From assembly GCF_003014735.1 (NCBI RefSeq), contig NZ_PYAX01000001.1:310001-374000 (forward strand): DNA of 64,000 nucleotides. The letters are read 5' to 3'. The DNA comes from Saccharothrix carnea (GTDB lineage Bacteria; Actinomycetota; Actinomycetes; Mycobacteriales; Pseudonocardiaceae). The first letter of the stretch is position 1. Every line of letters starts with the position of its first letter. The translations under genes were made by a program, and so were the position numbers. The notes beneath the pieces were generated by a model that saw only the letters and a program-made list of their open reading frames with translations, did not search any database and was not told the DNA's origin. Positions 42,683 through 52,173 of the stretch are shown one piece after another.

Positions 42683-43615
42683 GTGAACGCAGACGTGCTC
42701 GGCACCGACTACGAGACCCGCGTGCTGCCCCTGGGCGGCGGTGACACGACCGCGACCCTGGTGCGGCGCCGCGCGCAGCCGGCCACCCGCGGCGCGGTGC
42801 TGTACGTGCACGGTTTCGCGGACTACTTCTTCCAGCGGCACGTCGCCGAGCACTTCACCGCGCGGGGCTTCGACTTCTACGCCATCGACCTGCGCGCGTA
42901 CGGGCGGTCGCTGCGGCCGGGGCAGGTGGCGAACTTCGTGACCGACCTGGCCGAGCACTTCGAGGAGATCGACGCCGCGGCGCGGGTGATCCGCGAGGAG
43001 GACGGCCACCGGCACCTCGTGGTGATGGGTCACTCGACCGGGGGGCTGATCACCAGTCTGTGGGCGCACGAGCGGCGCTCCGACGACGTGCTGGACGCGT
43101 TGGTGCTCAACAGCCCGTGGCTGGACCTGGCCGAGCCGTGGCTGGTGCGGACGGTGGGCACGGCGTTGATCCGCGGTGTCGGCCGGTTCGCGCCCCGGTT
43201 GGTGCTCAAGCCCGGGCTGGGCCCGGTGTACGGCGAGAGCATCCACCGCGACCACCACGGAGAGTGGGACTTCGACACGGCGTGGAAGCCGATCGAGGCG
43301 TTCCCGGTGCACGCCGGGTGGCTGCGCGCCATCCGCCGCGGTCACGCCCGCCTGCACCGGGGGTTGGACGTGCAGGCGCCCGTGCTGCTGCTCAGGTCGG
43401 GTCGCAGCCACTTGCACGCGAAGCGCTGGACCCCGGAGGCGATGACCGCGGACACCGTGCTGGACGTGGACCACATGCGGTTGTGGGGGCCGAAGATCGG
43501 CGGGCGGGTGCGGATCGTGCCGGTCGAGGGCGGGATGCACGACGTGTTCCTGTCCGCCGAGCCGGTGCGCCGGCGGGCGCTGGCCGAGGTGGACGAGTTC
43601 CTGGACGAGGTCTGA
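42683..43615 (+). CDS. Alpha/beta hydrolase (monoacylglycerol lipase/lysophospholipase-like)
   Basis: A 310-residue serine hydrolase. The oxyanion segment is 'GAVLYVHGFADYFFQRHVAE', the nucleophile elbow 'LVVMGHSTGGLITSLWAHE' (Ser118), the acid is likely in 'VLLLRSGRSHLHA' region and the His in 'VEGGMHDVFLS'. The pattern resembles monoglyceride lipases and lysophospholipases. No signal peptide, so it acts in the cytosol or at the membrane. GTG 42683 was chosen where similarity begins. It faces the patatin gene, and both are lipid-type hydrolases; a shared role is possible but only inferred. Confidence 0.9.
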   Translation: MNADVLGTDYETRVLPLGGGDTTATLVRRRAQPATRGAVLYVHGFADYFFQRHVAEHFTARGFDFYAIDLRAYGRSLRPGQVANFVTDLAEHFEEIDAAARVIREEDGHRHLVVMGHSTGGLITSLWAHERRSDDVLDALVLNSPWLDLAEPWLVRTVGTALIRGVGRFAPRLVLKPGLGPVYGESIHRDHHGEWDFDTAWKPIEAFPVHAGWLRAIRRGHARLHRGLDVQAPVLLLRSGRSHLHAKRWTPEAMTADTVLDVDHMRLWGPKIGGRVRIVPVEGGMHDVFLSAEPVRRRALAEVDEFLDEV

Positions 43616-43640
43616 CCCGCGCCACCCGACCGCCCGCTTC

Positions 43641-43676
43641 GCAGGCGTCCCCGCGCAGGGGGACCCCTGTTCTTCA
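43641..43676. terminator. Terminator between alpha/beta hydrolase and patatin genes
   Basis: GCAGGCGTCCCC (43641-43652) and GGGGGACCCCTG (43658-43669) form an imperfect stem with bulges, followed by TTCTTCATTCT. The GTCCCC/GGGGAC core is the same as in the terminator at 23398. It lies after the hydrolase stop and before the converging patatin stop. Confidence 0.6.
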
Positions 43677-43712
43677 TTCTACCGACAGGGTCCGACAATT
43701 CCGGTCGTCCCG

Positions 43713-45626
43713 TCACTCCGGCGGCGTGAGGCGGAGGTCCGGGTCGATCGGTGGCTCGCCGTCGAACGGGGCGTCGGGGACCGCGCCCAAGGCGTCCAGG
43801 GTGAGGCCGATCTCGTGCGCGTGCGGGTCCGTGCCGGTCGGCGGTGTGGTGAACCAGGCGTGCAGGTCCTCGGGGATCCGGTACCTGGCGGTGAGGTCGC
43901 GGTACAGGGTGGCGCGGTCGCCGGATTGCTCGGCCAGTTGCCGGTACTCGCGCATGGCCAGCCGCATCCGGATCCAGCGGTAGCGGTCGGTCTTGGTGGC
44001 GTCGTCCTCGGTGAACCGGGTGCGCAGCAGTCGTCCCGCCTCCGCGCCACGCTCGGCCAGGGCGCGGATCGTCTCCGGGCGCATGAAGAGGTTCGTGCCG
44101 CCTTCCAACGCGCCGACGCGGACGTGCGCGATCCGGCCGCGGTAGCCCGGGAGGGCGGACTGCATGGTGTCGCGCCAGTCCAGCATCGTGTCGAGGATCG
44201 CGGACGCGAAGTGCCGCACGAGGCCGATGCCGCGCCACGGCGTGCCGCTGGTCGACGCGTCCTGCTCGGGCAGCCACACGTCCCGGTCGTCGCCCGGCGG
44301 GTAGGACTGCAGGCTCAGGCCGAACGTCGGCCAGCGCGGCAGCAGGTTGTCGAAGAAGTGGATGGGGAAGTTGCTCGTGATGCCGCCGTCCGAGAACCAG
44401 TGCACGCGCGGCTCGGGTTCGGCGCGCACCAGCGGCACGGCGGCGATCAGGCCCGGCAACGGCATGCTCATCCGCACGGCCAGCGCGACCGGCAGGTTCG
44501 TCGGCAGCACGTGGACGGTTTCGACGGGGTGCAGGGGGCAGCGGTGCTCGGTGGCGTCGTGGCCGAGCCGGTCGACGGTCCGCCGCGGCAGCACGGTCTT
44601 CAGGCACGTAGGGCAGAACAGCCAGGCGGCACGTGGTTCGGTGAACGGCAGCCGGTACGGGCGGCCTTCGGACAGGTCCGTCGTCATCAGGACCAGGTTC
44701 GTGGTCAGGTCGTCGAACGTCAGGTCCGCCGTCCCGGACAGGTCGTCCAGCACGTCCGCGATCCAGTCGCTCAACGGCGGCACGCCGGTCGACGCGGGCA
44801 CACCGCAGCGCCGGTCCCAGAAGTTCGGCCGGAACGTCCCGGTGCCCGGCACGAGTCCGAAGTGGACGGTGGTGGCCATCCGGTCGAGGAACCGCTTGGC
44901 GCTCGACCCGTAGGTGACCGCGACCGCGCTGACGAACGCGAACCCGAGCACCAGCCACCACACCGCCGCGGTCGCCGCGCTCGCCAGGCTCGGCGCCGTC
45001 CACCGGGCGCTCAGCGCGACCGGGATCAGCGGGACCACCAGGAGCAGCCCGGTGCCGAGGCGGCGCAGCCACGCGTCCCGCCCGCTCGGCAGGACCCGCA
45101 GCACGATCCCCGGCACGGCGACCAGCACCACGACGGTGAGACCGATCATCACCCAGGTCGGCGTGGAGCCCCAGTCGATCGAGTGAAACCACAGCGTCGG
45201 CCCGACGAGCCACAACGCCAGCGCCAGTGCCAGGAACACCCGGGCCCGCCACCCGATCGCGCTGATCAGGGCCAGCAACAGGCAGGTGAGGGCGCTGCGT
45301 CCGGTCGAGTCGCGCCGTTGCATGGAGGCCGCCACGATCCGGTACAGCTTGCGGGTGTGCTCGCTGGGCTGGAACAGCTGCGCCAGCCGCCAGCCGGGCG
45401 CGGCGAACCAGTCGACGACCTCCCCGAGCTTGCGGAAGCCGTCCCGGTCCCGCCCCTTCTCGGCGGCGGCGGTGAACGCGGCCCCGATCGCACCGGCCGA
45501 GGCACCACCCAACGACCGGAACCGGTAGTGCCGCGCCAACTCCACCACCGCCAACGGGTAGACGACCCCGCTCGCCGTCCCACCCCGCATGGTCAGGTCG
45601 CAGTACCGGTTGAAGTCCTCGGCCAT
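43713..45626 (-). CDS. Patatin-like phospholipase with inserted membrane domain
   Basis: A 637-residue protein with the patatin catalytic dyad: oxyanion motif 'LTMRGGTASGVVYPLAVVEL', nucleophile GASAG (Ser43) and the aspartate in 'HWFSDGGITSNFPIHFFDNL' (Asp413). Between them, about residues 112-238 hold about five hydrophobic segments ('CLLLALISAIGWRARVFLAL', 'WVMIGLTVVVLVAVPGIVL'), so the enzyme is probably split by a membrane-embedded insertion. 'FCPTCLKT' and 'HRCPLHP' (338-366) suggest a small metal site. ATG 45626 has GGAGG upstream. Likely a lipid acyl hydrolase; function in vivo unknown. Confidence 0.88.
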   Translation of the reverse strand: MAEDFNRYCDLTMRGGTASGVVYPLAVVELARHYRFRSLGGASAGAIGAAFTAAAEKGRDRDGFRKLGEVVDWFAAPGWRLAQLFQPSEHTRKLYRIVAASMQRRDSTGRSALTCLLLALISAIGWRARVFLALALALWLVGPTLWFHSIDWGSTPTWVMIGLTVVVLVAVPGIVLRVLPSGRDAWLRRLGTGLLLVVPLIPVALSARWTAPSLASAATAAVWWLVLGFAFVSAVAVTYGSSAKRFLDRMATTVHFGLVPGTGTFRPNFWDRRCGVPASTGVPPLSDWIADVLDDLSGTADLTFDDLTTNLVLMTTDLSEGRPYRLPFTEPRAAWLFCPTCLKTVLPRRTVDRLGHDATEHRCPLHPVETVHVLPTNLPVALAVRMSMPLPGLIAAVPLVRAEPEPRVHWFSDGGITSNFPIHFFDNLLPRWPTFGLSLQSYPPGDDRDVWLPEQDASTSGTPWRGIGLVRHFASAILDTMLDWRDTMQSALPGYRGRIAHVRVGALEGGTNLFMRPETIRALAERGAEAGRLLRTRFTEDDATKTDRYRWIRMRLAMREYRQLAEQSGDRATLYRDLTARYRIPEDLHAWFTTPPTGTDPHAHEIGLTLDALGAVPDAPFDGEPPIDPDLRLTPPE

Positions 45627-45695
45627 GGCGGAACCTCCCACCACCATGATCTCCCGCCACCGGCCCGCGTGGCGCTAGACCGATCGGCTTCCCTC

Positions 45696-45761
45696 CCGCG
45701 TGTCGAACCCTCAGGCCCCGCGTGTCGAACGCTCAGGACCCCCGAGTTCCACGTTCAGGAC
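45696..45761. repeat. Second three-unit copy of the dispersed ~22-bp repeat
   Basis: Units at 45696-45715 (CCGCGTGTCGAACCCTCAGG), 45718-45739 (core CGCGTGTCGAACGCTCAGGA) and 45740-45761 (divergent CCGAGTTCCACGTTCAGGAC). It matches the layout at 211-274: two similar units then a CCGARTTCMACG-type unit. It sits between two minus-strand genes, upstream of the patatin start and downstream of the MBL gene. Confidence 0.7.
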
Positions 45762-45790
45762 CGCCGAGCGCGCCGGCCCGCCCTGACCCG

Positions 45791-46714
45791 CTACAGCTCG
45801 TACCAGCGCAGCACCTCCGGATCGAGGACGCGGGCCGCGAGGCCGATCCGCCGTGCCGTCTCGGTCAGTTCGGCCGCCGCCGCTGGGTTGCCACGCGGGG
45901 GCAGGTTCGGGTCGTCCAGTTGGGTCACCATGTCGTCGTGGTGGCTCGGGATCAGCAGCTTGGGCCGGGTCGCCCGCAACGCACGCGCGGTGTAGTCGAA
46001 AACGTTTGCGTGGCCGCTCATGCCGAGCACCAGCACGTCCGGCCGCAGGCCCACGATCTCGCGTTCGACGTAGTTGGCCGTACCGGACAGGAACAGCACC
46101 GAGAAGCCGTTCACCGTGACCAGGTACGCCAGCGAGCCGCCTTCCACGAGGTCGCTGATCGTTCTCGGGCGTGACGGCGGCGCGGTCAGGCTGCCCGGCG
46201 CGAAGTAGCCGTACGTGCCGAACTGGCTGTGCAGGCTCCGGAACACCTGGACGGTGAAGCCGTGGAAGTCCAGGTGCTCACCGCCGGACGCCACGATCAC
46301 GTTGTCCCCGGGCACTTCCTGCGCCGTCAGCAGGTGCCGGTGGGTCTCGGTGCCGATGACCCGCGAACCGTGCTTCTCCACCACGTACGGGATCTCCAGC
46401 AGGTGGTCGTAGTGCCCGTGCGTGGCCAGCACCAGCTCCGGCCGCTCGCCGAGGTGCCGGTCGACCAGGTCCTTCCGCACGGTCAACGGGTAGTCGGCGA
46501 TGAAGCCGCCCTCCTCGTCGAACACCGGCAGCCTGCTCAGGTACGGGTCGATCAGCACCCGCCTGCCGCCGAACAGCAGCTCCCACCCCGCGACGCCGAG
46601 CCAGCGCAGGCTCACCCCGCTGCGCCCCGACGCGAACGCCACCCCCGGCAACCCCGCACCCGCCACCGCGACCGCCGCCGAACCGATCAACACCTGTCGT
46701 CTGCTCACGCACAT
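45791..46714 (-). CDS. Tat-exported MBL-fold metallo-hydrolase
   Basis: A 307-residue metallo-beta-lactamase-fold protein of the UlaG/L-ascorbate-6-phosphate lactonase-like group. The N-terminus 'VSRRQVLIGSAAVAVAGAGL' is a twin-arginine signal. The metal site begins with 'LVLATHGHYDHLLEIPYVVE' (HxHxDH) and continues with the Asp in 'VLFLSGTANYV' and His in 'LLIPSHHDDMVTQ'. Substrate unknown. It is divergent from a LysR gene; an ATATC-N11-GATAT site lies between them. ATG 46714. Confidence 0.9.
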   Translation of the reverse strand: MCVSRRQVLIGSAAVAVAGAGLPGVAFASGRSGVSLRWLGVAGWELLFGGRRVLIDPYLSRLPVFDEEGGFIADYPLTVRKDLVDRHLGERPELVLATHGHYDHLLEIPYVVEKHGSRVIGTETHRHLLTAQEVPGDNVIVASGGEHLDFHGFTVQVFRSLHSQFGTYGYFAPGSLTAPPSRPRTISDLVEGGSLAYLVTVNGFSVLFLSGTANYVEREIVGLRPDVLVLGMSGHANVFDYTARALRATRPKLLIPSHHDDMVTQLDDPNLPPRGNPAAAAELTETARRIGLAARVLDPEVLRWYEL

Positions 46715-46757
46715 GCCACCGACAAGATCAGCCCGCACCGGCACGTGTCCAAGTCCG

Positions 46758-46778
46758 ATATCACCAGGCCAGCGATAT
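46758..46778. promoter_or_regulatory. LysR-type binding site (ATATC-N11-GATAT)
   Basis: ATATC (46758-46762) and GATAT (46774-46778) are perfect 5-bp arms 11 bases apart, matching the T-N11-A rule for LysR-type regulators. It lies in the 87-bp gap between the divergent MBL hydrolase and LysR genes, where such sites are expected. Confidence 0.65.
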
Positions 46779-46801
46779 TCGTTCGGCTATCATCACTGGT
46801 C

Positions 46802-47743
46802 GTGGACCTCCTGCGGCACTTGCGGTACTTCCTGGCCGTGGCCGAGGAGCTGCACTTCGGCCGTGCCGCGGCCCGCCTCCACATGTCCCAGCCACCGCTG
46901 TCGCAGAGCATCCAACGCCTGGAACGCGAGCTCGGCGTCCGCCTGCTCGACCGCGACGCCCGGCACGTCGCGCTCACCGACGCGGGCCGCCGGATCCTCA
47001 CCGAGGCCCGCGGCCTGCTGGCGGGCGAGGACCGGCTGCGCGCGCTGGCCGAGCGGTTCCGCCACGGCGAGGCCGGGTCGCTGCGCGCGGGCGTGCCGCC
47101 GGACCTGGGTGGACGGGCGGTGGCCGCGCTGCTGCCCGCGTTCCGCCGCCGCAGTCCCGTCGAGCTCAAGCTCCGCGAGATCGGCACCGCGGAGCAACTG
47201 CGCGCGCTGGCCGACCGCAGCCTGGACGTCGGCGTGCTGCGGTTCCCGTTCGACGTGTCGTGGCTGAGCCTCGGACCGGTGCTGACCAGCCCGCTCGGCG
47301 TCCTGCTGCCCCGCGACCACCCCCTGACCGCCGCACCGGACGTCCGGTTGGCCGACCTGAACGGCCTGGCGCTCGTGCTGTTCCCCCGCGCCACCGCGCC
47401 CGCGTTGCACGACGAGGTGCTGACCACGTGCGCCCGGCACGGCTACACGCCCGCCGAGGTCCACCAGGCGGGCAACCCGGAGTTCGCGCTGGGACTGGTG
47501 CTGGCGGGCGGCGCGGTGGCGTTGCACGACGGCGTCGCACCCCCGGCGGACGCGGTCTGGCGCCCGCTGCGCGGCACGCCCCTGCTCTGGCGGACGTCGG
47601 CCGCCTGGCCGCGCGGGCGGCAGACCCCGGCCGTCACCGCCTTCGCCGACGCCGTCACCGAAGTCCTGACCGCACAAGGGATGCGGCACGCCGAGGGCAC
47701 GCTCCCGCGCTACCCCCGCCCGGCCGCGGAGTACCTGTCATGA
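46802..47743 (+). CDS. LysR-family transcriptional regulator
   Basis: A 313-residue LysR protein. The N-terminal winged helix reads 'VDLLRHLRYFLAVAEELHFG' and 'SQPPLSQSIQRLERELGVRL'; the effector-binding domain follows (about 90-300) with typical 'GSLRAGVPPDLGGRAVAALL' and 'EFALGLVLAGGAVALHDGVA'. GTG 46802 is where the family begins. Its stop overlaps the ATG of the next gene (ATGA), so the serine hydrolase is translationally coupled. It is divergent from the MBL-fold gene and probably controls both; the effector is unknown. Confidence 0.93.
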   Translation: MDLLRHLRYFLAVAEELHFGRAAARLHMSQPPLSQSIQRLERELGVRLLDRDARHVALTDAGRRILTEARGLLAGEDRLRALAERFRHGEAGSLRAGVPPDLGGRAVAALLPAFRRRSPVELKLREIGTAEQLRALADRSLDVGVLRFPFDVSWLSLGPVLTSPLGVLLPRDHPLTAAPDVRLADLNGLALVLFPRATAPALHDEVLTTCARHGYTPAEVHQAGNPEFALGLVLAGGAVALHDGVAPPADAVWRPLRGTPLLWRTSAAWPRGRQTPAVTAFADAVTEVLTAQGMRHAEGTLPRYPRPAAEYLS

Positions 47744-48576
47744 CCGCCGCACGGGTGCGCGCCGCGTTCACCGACGCCGGCGTCACGGGCCGGCTGCACG
47801 CCGTCGACCTCGACCAGCCCGACCGCGAGGTCTCCGTCGGCGCGGACGACCCGGTCGTGCTGGCGAGCGTGTTCAAGGTCCCGCTGGTCGTGTCGCTGCA
47901 CCACAGCACCCACGACCTGACCCGCCGGATCACCCTCGGCCAGGACCGCAGCACCGGCCCCACCGGCGTGGGCGGGATGCTCGACCCGGTCACGATGTCG
48001 TTGCGCGACCTCGCCTACCTGGCCATCACGGTCTCCGACAACGCCGCCGCGGACGCCCTGATGGACCTGGTCGGCACCGACGACGTCAACCGGACCCTCC
48101 GCGACCTGCACCTGACGCGCACCGTCGTCGTCCACCGGGCGAGAGACTTCATGCGCACCATGGCCGAGGACGCCGCCCCCGCCGAACTGCCCGCCGCGCT
48201 CACCGACCCCGTCGTGCTGTCACGGCTGCGCGCCCTGAACCCCGACCACACCAACCGGGGCACCGCGCGCGACCTGACCACTGTGCTGCGGCACATCTGG
48301 CAGCACGACGACTGCGCACCGATCCGCCACACCATGGCCCGGCAGGTCTGGCCGCACCGCCTGGCCTCCGGCTTCCCGTTCGACGACGTCCGCGTGGCGG
48401 GCAAGACGGGCACCCTGCCCACGATCCGCAACGAGGTCGGCGTCGTCGAGTACCCGGACGGCGGCCGTTACGCGGTCGCCGTCTTCACCCGCAGCGCGAG
48501 CACCGCCTTCACCCTCCCGCAAGCGGACGCCGTGATCGGAACCGCGGCCAGGCTCGCCGTCGAGCACCTCCGCTAG
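47740..48576 (+). CDS. Beta-lactamase-fold serine hydrolase without signal peptide
   Basis: A 278-residue protein with the three penicillin-binding fold motifs: SxxK in 'VLASVFKVPLV' (Ser43, Lys46), SDN (99-101) in 'LAITVSDNAAADAL' and KTG (222-224) in 'RVAGKTGTLPTIRN'. In class A beta-lactamases Glu166 lies four residues before Asn170 in the omega loop; here the corresponding 'RLRALNPDHTNRGTARDL' has Leu163 before Asn167. Without that Glu and without a signal peptide, beta-lactam hydrolysis is doubtful. It may act on another ester or amide inside the cell. ATGA overlap with the LysR gene. Confidence 0.88.
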   Translation: MTAARVRAAFTDAGVTGRLHAVDLDQPDREVSVGADDPVVLASVFKVPLVVSLHHSTHDLTRRITLGQDRSTGPTGVGGMLDPVTMSLRDLAYLAITVSDNAAADALMDLVGTDDVNRTLRDLHLTRTVVVHRARDFMRTMAEDAAPAELPAALTDPVVLSRLRALNPDHTNRGTARDLTTVLRHIWQHDDCAPIRHTMARQVWPHRLASGFPFDDVRVAGKTGTLPTIRNEVGVVEYPDGGRYAVAVFTRSASTAFTLPQADAVIGTAARLAVEHLR

Positions 48577-49373
48577 GCCTTCCGCCCAACCCCCGCGTAC
48601 GCGCTGATGTAGGCGTCATCCGAATCCGGGCGCCACTCGCTCAGCGGCACCACACCGGGCTCCACGACCTCCAGCCCGCTGAAGAACTCGGCGACCTCCG
48701 CACCCGTCCGCAGCACCAGAGGGCTGTCCGTCTTGCGGTAGATGGCGTTCACCTGCTCGCCGCTCTCCCGGCCCTCCTGCGACACGCCGTCCCAGCTCGC
48801 GTGCGAGATCGCCACGTAGCTGCCCGGCGCCAGCACCTCCCGGTACCGCGCGATCGCCGCTTGCGGGTCGTCCGCATCCGGCACGAAGTGCAGCACGGCG
48901 ACCATCAGCAACCCGATCGGCCGGTCGAAGTCGAGCATCGCCCGCACTTCCTCGTTGCCCAGCACCGAGTCCGGGTCGCGCAGGTCCGCCTGGATCGCGC
49001 TCGCCTGCGGGTTGTCGGCCAGCAACGCCGTGCTGTGCGCGACCGCGACCGGCTCGACGTCGGCGTACACCACCCGGGCCCGCGGGTTGGTCTGCTGGGC
49101 GATCTCGTGCACGTTGCCGACCGTCGGGATGCCCGACCCCAGGTCCAGGAACTGGTCGATGCCCTGCGACAGCAGGTACCGCACCGCGCGCCGCAGGAAC
49201 GACCGGTTGGCCCTGGCCGCCCCGGACATGCCGGGGAAGATCTGCTCGACCGACTTGGCCGCTTCGCGGTCGACCGCGAAGTTGTGCGACCCACCCAGGA
49301 AGTAGTCGTACATCCGGGCCGCGCTCGGCCGGTCCAGGTCCACCGAGGACGGGACCCAGCTCGCCTGCTCCAT
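48573..49373 (-). CDS. SAM-dependent methyltransferase (PF04672 / DUF574 type)
   Basis: A 266-residue protein of the actinobacterial PF04672 methyltransferase family. It has the N-terminal pattern 'ARMYDYFLGGSHNFAVDREA', the SAM loop 'IDQFLDLGSGIPTVGNVHEI' and 'ARVVYADVEPVAVAHSTALL', plus 'IGLLMVAVLHFVPDADDPQA' and 'YVAISHASWDGV'. Many copies occur in Streptomyces and Pseudonocardiales genomes; substrates are largely unknown. Its 3' end overlaps the serine hydrolase gene by four bases. ATG 49373, divergent from lon, 152 bp apart. Confidence 0.92.
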   Translation of the reverse strand: MEQASWVPSSVDLDRPSAARMYDYFLGGSHNFAVDREAAKSVEQIFPGMSGAARANRSFLRRAVRYLLSQGIDQFLDLGSGIPTVGNVHEIAQQTNPRARVVYADVEPVAVAHSTALLADNPQASAIQADLRDPDSVLGNEEVRAMLDFDRPIGLLMVAVLHFVPDADDPQAAIARYREVLAPGSYVAISHASWDGVSQEGRESGEQVNAIYRKTDSPLVLRTGAEVAEFFSGLEVVEPGVVPLSEWRPDSDDAYISAYAGVGRKA

Positions 49374-49492
49374 CGCACATCTCCTCGTCAGTCGACGGCG
49401 TGATCGTTACCGCGTCACCAACCGGGCACAACCCCCGAATGGACGCTCGCTCAGGGCGAACACCTACCGGAAACAATCCCGGGCTCATCTTG

Positions 49493-49513
49493 GTTGAGCC
49501 AGTCAGACTCAAC
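49493..49513 (+). promoter_or_regulatory. HAIR-like HspR operator upstream of lon
   Basis: GTTGAGC (49493-49499), seven bases, ACTCAAC (49507-49513), close to the HspR consensus CTTGAGT-N7-ACTCAAG. It lies 12 bp before the lon ATG. In Streptomyces lon belongs to the HspR heat-shock regulon. Binding here is inferred from the match. Confidence 0.75.
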
Positions 49514-49525
49514 TTTGGAGGGATC

Positions 49526-51901
<2,376 letters not shown>

Positions 51902-51934
51902 CACCCCACATCGGACCGCAGCGGGACCGCGAAA

Positions 51935-52070
51935 GGCCCGATTTTACATGGGGTTCGGGTGCTTTAGGCTGGTCGAAGCCGGGCAGGCTTGGCGGGCGCT
52001 TTATCCGCCAGGCCTGCCCGGCTTTGGCCTGCCTGGAGTGCCCGTAAGGGGCCCCATGTCAAATCGAGCC
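51935..52070. repeat. Large palindromic repeat element
   Basis: Outer arms GGCCCGATTTTACATGGGG (51935-51953) and CCCCATGTCAAATCGAGCC (52052-52070) pair with three mismatches; an inner hairpin of 18-bp arms (51978-51995 and 52005-52022, one G-T wobble) sits inside. About 39 of 40 bases of its right end (52031-52070) recur inverted at 62163-62201. It has no coding capacity, so it is a non-autonomous dispersed element (REP- or MITE-like). Confidence 0.8.
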
Positions 52071-52080
52071 TGCCCCAATC

Positions 52081-52148
52081 ACCGAGCCCGCCCAACCACC
52101 GAGCCCGCCCAACCACCGCCCCTGCCCCAACCACCGAGCCGAACCCTA
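52081..52148. repeat. Degenerate 17-bp tandem repeat
   Basis: Two exact copies of ACCGAGCCCGCCCAACC (52081-52097, 52098-52114) followed by two degenerate ones. It directly adjoins the palindromic element. A similar AACCACCG/CCGAGC-type flank is beside the related element near 62100-62160, so it may belong to the element. Confidence 0.6.
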
Positions 52149-52173
52149 ACCCCCCACACCCCCACAACCACCT

